Shown in pieces: positions 24,004 to 36,270 of a stretch of 64,000 nt of DNA. The stretch is taken from assembly GCA_036785705.1 (NCBI GenBank), contig JAWUZG010000032.1, positions 14,960,001-15,024,000 of the forward strand. The letters are read 5' to 3'. Each line of letters opens with the position of its first letter. The first letter of the stretch is position 1. The DNA is from Acanthornis magna. Its lineage: Eukaryota; Chordata; Aves; Passeriformes; Acanthizidae. Below the pieces are notes generated by a model. The model was not told where the DNA came from. It was given only the letters and a program-made list of their open reading frames with translations, and made no database searches. The translations under genes were made by a program, and so were the position numbers.

Positions 24004-24747
24004 CTCCTAAGGTACCAGAAATAAACATCAGCAGTCCCAAGGTTCAGACAGTGTATATTAAGACCTGTGAAAACAGCCTTTTGCAAGCGTTTGTCTGGAA
24101 AATAATACCTAGCTTAAGGATTTAAAACCTTTTGAGGTTTCTTTGTTATTTCAGGCTTCTGGGAATGGTCATTTTCTTAATGTGATAAGAAACTGAAATG
24201 TTTTCAAAGAAAAGACACTTAGATGTGTGGCCTGCTTGGATTAGTAAGACTGGAAGCCGCTGTTCCAGGAATCGCTTAATTATGAGAAACCTTCCCTGGC
24301 AAGCTGCTATATATATTTAATTGAATATTAGGCTACAATTTTTACATGTATGCTAAAGGTATTTAGGTGTCACTGTCGTCTCACAGTGTAATAATATTTG
24401 AATTGATTTAATTTCAAGTTGGATAAACTTGGACTTTTTGTTCATTTTCTCCACTGAGGGATAAAATAGCTTGGTGTGAAAGCCTTTTAAGATTCAACAA
24501 TACTGTTCAAGCATAGCATCTGCAACTAATAACTATATAACTTTGAATGAAAAAAAAAGTCTAATTATCATGGAAAAGGGAAGATGGTTGACTCATCTTC
24601 TGCAGTTTGGATTACATGTGTGGGATTGTGTTTTGGATGGAGCACTCCAGAATAGCAACACTCCATCAAAAACACAGTCATGCACCTGTACTCCAAATGG
24701 CTGAATAAGGCAAAACACATGTCATCTGAACACTGTGAATCAAATTT

Positions 24748-24778
<31 letters not shown>

Positions 24779-24784
24779 GGAAAG
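24748..24784. repeat. poly(A) followed by (GAAAA)n
   Basis: 17 A residues followed by GAAAAGAAAAGAAAGGAAAG. It could be the tail of an old retrosequence, but no body is recognisable upstream. Confidence 0.85.
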
Positions 24785-25313
24785 CTGGAAGAGAAATAAA
24801 GACAAGTACCATAACATTGGTGTGTGTGAAGAGTTGTTTCTCTAAAGCTCCCTGAGTGATTTATTTATCGCTAAACCTCTGTTCGCAAGCCATGTTTGAT
24901 TTTGCTCGATGCTGATATAGACACTGAAACTGGATCTTATGGAAAGGGCTGCCAGTAACTGTTTGATCCTGATAAATTACAATAACAGGCACAATTTACA
25001 ATGAGAAGCTATTGCTGCTTCTGGCTCTAATGTGTGATGAGGTTTAAAACATGGTGGGCCAAAGTTCTCTTACCTGGTGGCCCCCTCAGACCACTTACAG
25101 AGGAGCGTTTAAGAGAGCCACTGAGCAGAAGAAAATTACATTCACAGCAAGGGCCAGGCCCAGTTTTATATCAAAGGTGAGCATGTGTGTGTATGTGTAT
25201 CTGCCTGCATTTAGAGTGAAAGATGTGGGGAAAAGAAGAAATGTGTATAACCCACATGTTTGGAAACTTGTGTGTTAACTGAGCAGCCCATTCCCTCATT
25301 CATTCTACATGTG

Positions 25314-25352
25314 CACACACCCCCCGACACCCCCCACACCACCACCCCCCTT
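25314..25352. repeat. C-rich/CA-rich low-complexity tract
   Basis: Repeated runs of five or six C separated by ACA/GACA, on the border between a CA-type repeat and homopurine/homopyrimidine DNA. Confidence 0.8.
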
Positions 25353-28300
25353 TATGCCTGCAATGCATATGTGTTGTGAATATTGAAGTATTTGCTCTGG
25401 AAAGTTAATTGATGACTGGTTGCTTATTTGATCTTCACAGTGTCGAGTTCAAAATGTAATGAATGATAAAACCCACCCAATAGCTGGACTTGGAAAGAGG
25501 TGCAAATTCAGAAAAGTGATATGAATTAGAATCCCCTACATATTTTCTTTGCAGTAGCATTCCCAGACACCTGCCCCTAATTTCAGAAACGTATACAAGC
25601 TGCAGTCCGCACCCAGGAGAGTAAAGCCAGATTTTTTGAGATATTTCATTGCCTAGAAACTTTTGATAATCTCATCAGATGCTGTTTTTCCTATTTAGGG
25701 AACTCTGAGTTTAATCAGATTAACATACACATTCTTACTGATGTGCCAAAAGTAAACTGTCATGGAGGCTAATGAAGAATGGAATGAAAGGGATGTTGCA
25801 GGAAAAGAGGAGCAAGAAAAAGATATCAACTACATGTACACGAACCTGTGTGTTCTGTGATCAGCTCATGTTGCTGGTGCCTCCTTGTAGCGAAGTGTAC
25901 AAGGGTAGAAGAGATAATTTCAAACCCTTTTGTTAGTGAAATGTTGAATGAGGCTTCAGAAAGTCTCTAGGAGTACTGGTGATGTTCAGTGTCTCTGATG
26001 TATTGTTTACTCAACTTCTGAAGGGCTGTAATGCACCTCACCTAACACTGGATTCCTGTCTTTGGGAAGTGTTCACTCAACCAAGACTGTATCATCGCTC
26101 TTGCCTGACCTCATCTTCTATTAGTTGCCTCATCCAGCTGCTGTTAGATTCACATGGGATGTGTCCAGAGAGGATCAGGAGAAGTTTTTCTCTATTTGCA
26201 GCAGGATTCTCCCTTACTCCAATATATATAAGCACTTGCATGTGAACAGCAGAAGCTGTCTCCAGTTCTGTATTCACAAACCTAATTTGTCTGTGTCCTC
26301 TGCCTTTGACAAGTAAACTTTGCCATTCCTTTATTTTTCCCCTCTCATTTTCTATTTAAAAACCTATATATATTCCAGTAACCATTCGTCTTTTCCTTTG
26401 AAGAAATGTGTGTATGCATGTACTTACCACCTCCTCTCTCTGCCTCTGCTTCCCCCGCTTTTATTTAGGATGAGTATTTCCTGTGTCATCTGCTGGGGAG
26501 AGGCAGGCAGAGTCACTGCATGACTTTAAAGAGTGAGTGAACAGATGAACACACATATGCACACATGCGCTCTGATGAGGTGCACCCCTGTCTTGGGGAC
26601 TTCATGGTTCCCTGGATCATGGGGAATGAAGTGGAAGAGGTGAACATGGACTTGTGTCTCTGTAGCATGGATGCAGTCCAGAAAAGAAGTAGTATGAAAT
26701 ACAGATCTTGAATACAAAGGGGACAGGCTTTGAGGACAAAAGACATACGTGCTCCTGTAATTCTGAATATAGACAAATATGTAATTTCTGTATCTATAGT
26801 CTGTGTGTGAAGGTGCAAACTACCTTGGAAGCTAAGAATTATTTCTAAAGACGTGCCCATTTCCGTGCTGCTGGAAATTTTCGGCCAAGAATTAGGTTGA
26901 ATAATTCCAGGCCAAGTTCCAAGATTACATGCCTACCAGGAGGGCATACATTAGAAATTTAAATTAGACATGACAAGTTGATCACAGGAGAAAAAATGTT
27001 AGTCAAAATATTTTGGAAAAGGGATCAGCCTGAAATTAGATTAATCATTCTAAAAAGTAGCCTGAATATTCAAAATGAAGGCAGTCTATGGGAAATGCCT
27101 TAAATGAGTATTTTTTTTCTGAGCAGGCTGTTCAAATTGCCAAAAATGAGCAGAATTTAAGGGATTTGTTTTCTCAGTTGGTCCCATAGTGAAAGAGGAA
27201 GCATGAATGTCATTTCCCTACACTTCTGGGGAGCGTGAGTTACCTATCTCCAGCTTGGTGGGTTCCCAGCATAGATAGGTCTGGTGTCCTGTCCATTGGA
27301 AGTACTGTGATACTGGGATTGGTAACCTGTGTGACCAGGACTTGCTCTCTAGGAAAGCAGCCATAAAGACATTGCTTTCACTAGTAACTGGTTCTGGTCA
27401 GTTATAATAATCACTTCTTTGGATAAAAATCTATCTAATTCAGCAATTAAATGTGTTTGACTTGAGCCTTCCAACTTGTGAGACAATCTTCTGTTGGATT
27501 AGTAAGCTCAGAAATGCACTCTTTTTCTTTTCCGTGACAGTAACTAATATATTGAAACCAAACCACCAAGATAAAGCCAAACAGCAAACTTGCTGTGGGG
27601 AGCTACTGATTTAATTTTAAACCAGCTTATATGATAATAGAGCAGCAGGATGTGCAAGTCACTGGAGTTTACCTTTCCACCTGCTTGTTAAGGCTCCGAG
27701 CAGCAAATGCAAAGGATGAGAAAGTTAACGACCAGTGACAACAGAGCTGGCCACACGCAGTGCCCCCGTCTGTCAACTCTTTTTCAGCTGAGCCCACATT
27801 GCCACAGGGGGTGGCGTAGGTTTTAAGAGAGAGATATCCATGCATCCCTTCTGCCTTCTCTAGGCAGCAAACTACCTCGCATAGTTCAGATTTCAACATG
27901 AGCCGTGTTTAGTGAGTTGTCAGAGATAAGCCTGTCTCTAGAGGCAAATGTTAGGATCGGGACCAGAAATGCCAGCAGTGAGCACATATGGCACTGTTTG
28001 TACTCTTAAGTTTGAAAGAACTAGACAAGTTAACAAATACAGATGTTTAAAATCAGTAAGAGTGTTTAATGAAAACAAACAAAATACTGTAGTCTGTAAA
28101 GCTAAACCTGTTTTTCTTTTGCTCCTTTTGACAAGCTGGGATTAGTGTTTTTCTGAACCTATACCCTCCTTGACATATGGGACGTTTTTGAGGGACATTA
28201 GTCCCAGCAGATGCTGGGTGGCGCTTGGGTGAATGCCTCTGATTTTTAGTTAGTTAATAAATCAGCTTTTACAACCATGTGTATCCTATGATTTAACACA

Positions 28301-29042
28301 TGCGTAACAATAATACTGGATTAGGAAGAACAAACTGTTTCGCTGCAAAGGATTTTTTATTTCTTAGTAATATTGCATACAATAAGAGCTTTTCTGTAAC
28401 ATAAACAAAAGATTCATGCTATTTTTTCATTTAGCCAGTGCTCTTCATCCCCATGGGTCAAATTGTACTCGGAATTGCATTAGTACAAATGCAGAGTACC
28501 TCCACTGAGCTCAGTAAAACTCCTTCCATTCACTTCAAAGGATGCTGCTTTAAATGTCATACAGCCTGCTTTCCACAGGCATCAGCAGCCACTTCCTGCC
28601 TAGTAAACAGCTTAAGTGATGTTCCCTCAATTAAAAGATTCGTGTAATGCTTTACCTAATCAGAAGGTTAAATAGTGTCATGTTGCTCTCTTATAAAAAT
28701 CTTTTTCCTATGTGCCCTGCTCTTGTTTTTGCAAGGAAAATTTTATTTTTAATCTTTAAACTCCCACTGCAGATATGTGCTAAGCTACTAACACACATGA
28801 CATCATCTTTGGCCTCGCCTTTGAAAGTGAAATGGTATTTAAAAATGTGAAATTCTGGTAGCAAAGTCACACCCGAAGTTGAAGTTTAAAACAAAACCGA
28901 CAACAAAATCAACTGCCAGGAAATGGACTATTTTTTAAATTAGACATCTATCATGTCAGCTTTGGGTTAATCTCTGGAGCCAGCTCAAGAATGGATGAGG
29001 TAATATTTGCACATGTTGTGGATAAGATAGAATGAAAATGGA

Positions 29043-29072
29043 TTTTCTCTCTCTCTTTTTTTCTCTTTTTTT

Positions 29073-29105
<33 letters not shown>
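29043..29105. repeat. CT-rich tract and 31-bp poly(T)
   Basis: A pyrimidine-only tract that turns into an uninterrupted T run at 29,075-29,105. The lysine-rich open frame on the minus strand here is an artefact of it. Confidence 0.95.
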
Positions 29106-29106
<1 letters not shown>

Positions 29107-32100
29107 ACTACTGTGCTACAAAGATTATGAAGCCTGATGGTTGGAATCACGAGCTGTGATTGAGGGGTTATGTGTGAAGCAGCAGATTAGAATGGTTTTT
29201 ATAAGTTGCATGATGATCTCTGAAAGTCCCAGGCTATATACAAAGTGTGGTGAATAGGGGCACTTGCAGGAGGTAGGAAGATAGGTGATAAGTGGAGGGT
29301 TGACATAATTCTGAGAAAGCCCTCAAAGCCAACACATTCAGTGGATAAATTTAAGGACGTGGTCTCACTGCTTTAGTTATGAGTGCCAGGGATTGAGGCT
29401 TAAAAGGGAGTCAGGACTTGCTGACAGAGCCAGCTAAAAGATGTCTGGATGTAAGCTATAATGCATAAAAGAAAATGAAACATTGAATCATAACCTGTTA
29501 TAATAGCAACCTCTTTTGCTGTTACAGAAACTATCTGAAAATTTGTTTTTGTCTGTGATAATAGTGCTTAAAACACATGCGAATTACAGCTGGAAAAGGA
29601 ATTTTACTAATTCCTGTTTTCTGTGCTGTTTGTGAAAGCTTTTCTTAGCCTTTGTCCACGCTGTTCTCTAAAGCATATTCCTGGCAAAGGCCAACATTCC
29701 TTGCTCGGCTTTTGTACCCAAACTGCCTGTGAAAGGTTGACACGAGAGGAAACTCTCAGAGGCATGGCTTAGGAAGTGTGGGGCTCAGGTGGTTTGTTCT
29801 ATCTTGTTCGTTTTTGGTGGTCTCAGTGGTCTGCTCTGTAATCTGGATGGTTCTGGTGACCCAGTTAAGTTAAATCAGTTCTTTGCAAGACCCTGCCCAG
29901 AGGTCCGTGCTTCAGCCTTGTCTATAATGAACAGCTATGAATTGCAAGTTCTTTGATCTGTTTCTCCATACCACCGGAGTTGCTTTGCACCTCCTAGAAA
30001 TGTGAGGCAGAGGCAGCAGAGTTCTACAGGGTAAGACCCCACCCTCCACAGGAAGGGATATGAGTTTTGTTAGACCTTTTGTGCCTGTTTCCCTTGGGAA
30101 TATCAATGGAAGAGGACTGAAGGACATGCAAGGAGCAGGAACAAAAAATGTGTTTCTATGGGAATGTGAGGGCCAGGAAAATAAGTGAGATGTTGGTCTT
30201 TGAATCAGAGCAGGAAAGGTCTATCCCACAGCCATCTCCATCCCTTTTGAGAGATATGCAGACAAGTGGTAGATTTTAGTCACCTAGTATCAGGTTTAGA
30301 AGTGTAAGAGCTGAACTTTCTCTCAGGTATTTTTGGTGAGGGCAACTGGGAGTTTGTTGCAATCTTCTGGATACCCCACAGTCAGGGATGCTGCAGTCTT
30401 TATTCGCATGTGACCACTGCATATCCAGCTCCACTCATATCTGCTCTCCAGCTGAACGGTAGGTCTGATTAGCTGTGTTTAGGGCAAGGACACGGTTCTG
30501 CCTAAAAATGTCAGAGGACGTTCAGGTGAGAACCAGCAGAAGGTGAAAGAACTTAGTGCCAGCCTTAGCTGTGGACATGACTCAACCAAGGAGCTCAGCT
30601 TGCTCCGAAGAAGAGCGCACTGAAACTTCTTTTAGGTCCACACAGAGCAAGACACAACACAGAGTATTTTTACAGCCAGCTGCTACTCTGCAAATAGATA
30701 AAGAAATAAAACAATGAATTAAAAAAATAAAAAATCTGTGGTTTTGAATGTTTGGGGGTTTTCACTACAATATAAAATGGGTACACAGTATTCACTACTT
30801 TCAAAAGAGAGTCAGTGGAGAAAATCTGAAGTAACCATGACTAGGCTTGGGAAGGAATGGAAATGAAAAGTTTTGAAAAATTTGCAGTTCTGTGGTTTTT
30901 ATTTCCCTAAAATTGTTGGTTTTTTTCCTTTGTTCATTTTGATTTGTGGAAAGCTGTTTACATGACATTTATGCTGTACACCTCTCTGTGAATAAAGTTA
31001 TACAACATATGTGTTAGTCTATGCAGGTGTTTATAACTGTAAATGTTACTTTTGTAGTTTGCCAAATGGAAAATATACCCAATGGCATCTTCTTGAACCT
31101 GTAAATAAACTGTTTTCCAGAGCAACCATCAAGCACATCATGAAAGGAAATGGCAGAGCTATTCTACTGACAATATCATGAGAATTATTATGAACCAGAT
31201 GTGAAACAATACAAATGTTAGTGAAAAGAATAGTTTCTGTCTACCCGAGCATGACAAAGCTTCAGGAAACACAGTGATATGGATTGGATGTGCAATGAAA
31301 ATAAGTGTGTGATTCTCTGACTGGAACTGCAGGCTGAAATTCTTCTGGACAAGCTCACAAATGATGTGTTGTTGGTATGAACAGTAACCAAAAGCCACTC
31401 ATCCCTTTGACTGGGGCCAAATTTTCTTGCTCCCCATGGGTGAGGAGCTGTGGCATTCCAGCTGGACATCAAACCCACTGCTCCTTTCTGCCCCCCAGCC
31501 ACAGCTCTGTTACGGGTCCCTGTAATGCCTGATCCCGAGGGGACTTAACAGGTTTACACCATGGATGTAAAGGATTTGATTCCGTGCTTCAGCCTTTGGT
31601 GTCTGGCTGTGTTTGTGATGCTCCTGTGTGTGTGTGCCTCCCTGAGGCAGCTGGGTGCCGCTCTGGGAGGGGAGGCAGGGGCATGAAGCACAGTGGGTTG
31701 TACATCATGTCTGCCAGCCCACCGGGGTTGTCTCAGACACAGAAGGGCATTTTGAAGGGCACTGAAACCTATTTTTGGGCAGCTGAATCATGCCCTAGGT
31801 GTTTCACACAGCAGTAAGCTCCAGCCAGCTTGGATGTGAATGTGAATAGCAATGCTGCACTATGGGCTATGGCTGAAGGTCGGGTATAGTGCAACAGTGG
31901 CATTTCAGAAACAGAAGATAAGGTTTCAGTCTGGAATTTACCAGGATACTGGTGCTAAGATGTAAATTAGGTGGAATAATCACATTCTGTCTATTTAACT
32001 AAGGTTAGAGCTCTTCCTTATCAGCAAATGAAGTGTTTACCCACTGACCAGGTTTCTGTTGAGACTGGGCAAGGGCAAACTGACGTGATTAGAATCTCAC

Positions 32101-33839
32101 ACTTTTTTTCCCTCCACCAATGTTTCATGTGAGAACTTCAGCAGCCCATCTGGCCTCAGTTGGTGGTTTTCTAAGTTGCCAGCTTTACTTCAGCATATTG
32201 TAATAATATTATTTCAAAATAGCCACATCATCAAGTATCTTTCAAGATGTGAAATATTTATAAAAATATATATTCCTGTTTCAGTTTATACAATCCCTGC
32301 CATCCTTTACCTACCAAACATGTGTCATGTGAGCTTTTATTCCATTATTAAAAGGGAGATGTGAAGTCATGTGGCCATCCTATCACAAGCTTTTGCCAGC
32401 TGTAAACCTCATCACAGTTCCTGTAAAGTACATTTCCACAGATCAAGTTACTGCCAGGGAAGACTTTAACAATCTTCTACCCTACTTTCAACCCTCAACA
32501 ATTAGTATTAGCAAATGGTCCAGGCCACTGCCTGAATCACATATGATTTCTATTCAAGAAAGACAAACTTTTATTCAAACCAGACCCATAAGCTAAACAC
32601 ATGAGTTTGCCTGCTTAAAATAATGAATCTGAAGTAGTTTCTATAATTCATTTTAAAAATCACTCTCACATTTGAAATCAAGTTGGCTATTTTCCCTTGT
32701 CTGTATTAGCCATCTGGTAAGGGTGACTTTTCTAACACTGCTGTCTAGAGCTAGAATTTATTCTTTAAAAAAACTCAAACGAACCATCTTCCCCTTCCCA
32801 CCTTAGTTTTTTCTTTTTTGGAGCTTGTCCTTGTAATATAGACAAAAACTCATCCTATCTTTGAAAAGGGAGAAAAACCCCCCACACATGGCATAACTTC
32901 CTCTATAAGATTCTTAATATATTTTACAGTCAAAATGTAGTTTTGTATGTGATGATTTAAGAAGGCACACACGTGCTTTCAGGTCATTAAAGTGCATTGT
33001 AAAAATAATAGAGACACAAAGGGCTTATTCTCAAGAAACGATGCACACCCTCTTCTCCATGGAATATTGAAGATCTGTTTCATTTTTCAGTATAAGGCAA
33101 GTTCAAGATGCTATTTCCTTACCACATACCTCAGCGGTGCATGACCCCTGAAATAAAAAAAGCAAGGGGATTTATACGCAAAAGAAAAATCTTGGCACTT
33201 CTTAACATTTTGCTGCTTTTCCTAAATAAAAGACCTTCAGAACAAGTCCTCTTACTGCTGTTGCAAGGGGTTTGTTCTGTCAGAGAGCCTCATTCTCTGT
33301 GGAAGCTGGCCTGAGTGAGTCAGGGAGTTTGTTAGATGCTGCTTTGTAACAAGTTCTAGTGAAACAATGTGTATTTAAAATGGCCCTTTGTCCCTACCTG
33401 ATGACTGGCTGTTCACAATAGATATGGAAGAGAAATTTTTTGAGTGATTTTGATTGACTGACTAACGGAATTGTAATTAAAATCCAAAAGCCAGATCAAC
33501 AGAACATTTTCCAATTAAGTATAACCCAAGGTCTTCTTAACAGGTACTTTTTGGCAGAAGTAAGCTGTCTATATGCTTTCCACCTCCTTTATACATATAA
33601 AATATCTTGATACACAGAAGCAGGGATCAATAAATTGCCCCTCCATGCAGTGTAACATGCACAGTATTTCTTGTAGTGGTTGGTCTTGGCTTACTGTCTG
33701 TCCTTGCAGTGGTTCAAGTCTGCCTTCTATGAAGGTGTTGGTTCTCCCTGGATGAGTGAATGGGAAAGAATTCAGCATTTGCCACAAATCTTTCTGTATC
33801 CTGCCCTGTAAACAGCAGAACACCTGGACAAATTCTATA

Positions 33840-34106
33840 ATAGAATCACAGAATTTTTGGGGTTGGGAAAGACCTTAAAGTTGATCTTGTTCCACCCCAC
33901 CTACAATGGGCAGGGACACCTTCTGCTAGACCAGGTTACTCAAAGCTCCATTGTGTCTGGCATGTAACATTTCCAGGGCTGGGGCATCCACAACTTCTCT
34001 GGGCAACCTGTACCAGTACCTCACCATCCTCACAGTAAAGAATTTCCTCCTAATACCTAATCTAAAGCTACGCCCTTTCACTCTGAAGCTGTTCCCCCTG
34101 TTGTAT
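33840..34106 (-). mobile_element. CR1 LINE 3' fragment
   Basis: Starts TAGAATCACAGAATTTTTGG and continues GGTTGGGAAAGACCTTAAAG, then the CR1 3' region with GGGGCATCCACAACTTCTCT and AATTTCCTCCTAATACCTAA. Sense is on the minus strand. It is more diverged than the intron 3 copy (frame broken) and 5'-truncated near the position where the homology gives way to GC-rich unique sequence. Confidence 0.9.
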
Positions 34107-36220
34107 GATGATCTGAGAAAGCCGAGTGTAATGAAATTCGGGAACAGCGGTCCCTGCAGGTGTTCCTGGTTGTGCAGCAGCCCTTAGCTCAGGTGCTGTG
34201 CATGTGAAGGGGTCCATGACAGTGTGTGAGCACAGCACAGCAGCCTTCACATGTTGCACCACTTGCTGGGGCTGCCCAGCAACACATCCCACTCTGCATC
34301 AACCAGCAGCATCCCCAGCTTGAGGACAGCAGGAAAGGACAAGCCGGGGCTCACAAGCAGCGGTGTGGAGGGAGGGGTAGCCTCGCCAGTGTCTTGGAGC
34401 CTTTTCCTCCATCCTACCATGAAGGGAGTCCAGCGACTGTTCATGGTTTGTGCTGATACAAAAAGGGGCTCTGGTACCACAGACTGGAGATAAGCAGCCA
34501 AAGGTTTCAGGCAGAAGGATATCAGTTTGGTTTCTAACTAAATAAAGACATGCCTCTAGAGCAGGTTTTTAAACCTGCCCTTCTAACTGGAATAATAAAG
34601 GACTGCTGGTAATAACATTTTCAACATTTTGATCAAGGTTTATAAGGGCGGGAAATATCTTTTATTACACTGGTGTGAAAAAGCAGACAAGATTTCAACA
34701 GTCATACTCTTCCTCAGATCAGTAAGGGTATGCCTAGAGAGCCATTAATGTTTTGTGTTTTTAATCACTTTTGCGGTAAAAAAAAGTCCTAAGATATAAG
34801 CCAAATTGAAAGTAAACTGAAATTGCACAGTGCCCCAGAAAGCTTTTCTGTAATATTTATACTACTTAAATGCATTTTGGGAATCTGAAATTAATCATCA
34901 GTTTAAAATCTCATAAGGATTTCTGGTGAGGTGAATAACTGTTAGCTCACCAATTAGCAAGCATTTAGAAAGTGTTTAGAATATTTTAACAAATATTTTT
35001 GAAAGTGAAATAGTAAATAGACTTACTGTTCGTAGAGATAGATGTGGCAAGAGCAGGGAGGACAATGCTTAATGTCAAAGAGTTGAGCCACACAACAGTT
35101 TTTTATTGAGCAGCCATTGCTACATGTCATTGTTTATTTATGAGGATCTGGTCCACACATCCCTGCAGGAAGATGCTGATTGACTGTCCTCACCATTATT
35201 GCTGCTATTTCCACCTCCAGAGCTGTCACAGCCGTGAAGGCAGTTGAAGATCCACCCACTGCACACTCCTAGGGAGACTTTTCTCAGTCTGTGACTGCTG
35301 GTCCAGAGCATAAGTCCCACCTACAGGGAGTTATCTGACATGGCCCACATCCTCTCCTGTACTCCACTCAGACCTGGGGTGAATTGGGAATACAGTATCA
35401 CACACAATAGCCTATTTTCAGTTGTGTCTGTCTAGACCATTTCCTTGTGCCTTTGGCTCAAGGGGAGACTTTTCAGTGTGATTGCTGGAGTGTACACACA
35501 GAAAAAATACTGGGTTTTCTGCAGGTGATGCTTCATGAGTTGGAGTTGCATTGCATGATGTTTCTGTGGGTAACATGTCAGTGTATTCCCACTTGAGTCC
35601 TCTTCATTTGATCTTTGCTGAGACATTAAGCTTTGCCCTTTGCTGCAGAGCAAGGGGTTTAACAATCTCTCCGTCCCTGGAGAAGCTGAGGCACAGCATC
35701 CCTGCGGCCGGAGGCTGTCCCCCAGCAGGTGCCCAAGGTGGCCACCACTCGCCTCAGGGCTGCTGCCCCTCGTGGGAGTCAGCAGAGGGTGCTCCTGCAG
35801 CAAGGCAGCGCTGCCACACAGCCCTGCGTTAAACAATATGCCCTATAGGAAGTATTGGTTTATAAATTATTAACCGCAGCCCTCTGACACACTGGCAGGC
35901 TCACATCTGTGGACATTTTATATAAAAGACAAGTAAGGGGAGAAGGTGAGATCTTCAAAGTGTCTTGTAACCCAAGAAGGTCTGTACTGTATAAGCACAG
36001 GAGGCAGCAAGGGATTACAATAAGTTGTGTTTGTTTGGGCTACAGGGAGAGCCCCTGCTCTCCGGCCACTGTTTGATTCCTGGGGCCAGCACAGAGCCTT
36101 TGTCAGCAGCAAGTTTCCTGATGGTGTTGCTTAAGGGAAACCCTGGAGGGGATATTTCAGCCGCTCCCTTTTGGGTAGGCAGGCCACGGCCAGCTGCTGA
36201 GTGTTTGCTGGCTGCCACAG

Positions 36221-36270
36221 GATGTGCGGGAATGTACAGGGATGTACAGGGATGTGTGGGGATGTTTGGG
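36221..36270. repeat. 10-bp tandem repeat, five units
   Basis: Five degenerate copies of GATGTACAGG / GATGTGTGGG follow one another exactly in 10-bp register. Confidence 0.88.

Larger units (their letters stand above)
17831..33839. other. intergenic region upstream of CEP162, no gene seen
   Basis: About 16 kb with no convincing exon chain. Open frames are short (under about 120 codons), overlap in several frames and lack recognisable protein motifs. It includes simple repeats listed separately and no transposon I can name. By synteny with human it should face TBX18 across a gene-poor interval. AT-rich stretches with homeodomain-type TAATTA cores occur (for example near 24,280) but are not diagnostic. 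Confidence 0.6.

Noticed and set aside
28956..29150. Lysine-rich ORF on the minus strand
   Set aside because: Produced entirely by the poly(T)/CT-rich tract.
33951..34501. Overlapping ORFs next to the CR1 at 34 kb
   Set aside because: They cover CR1 antisense and a GC-rich patch on both strands; no protein family recognised.
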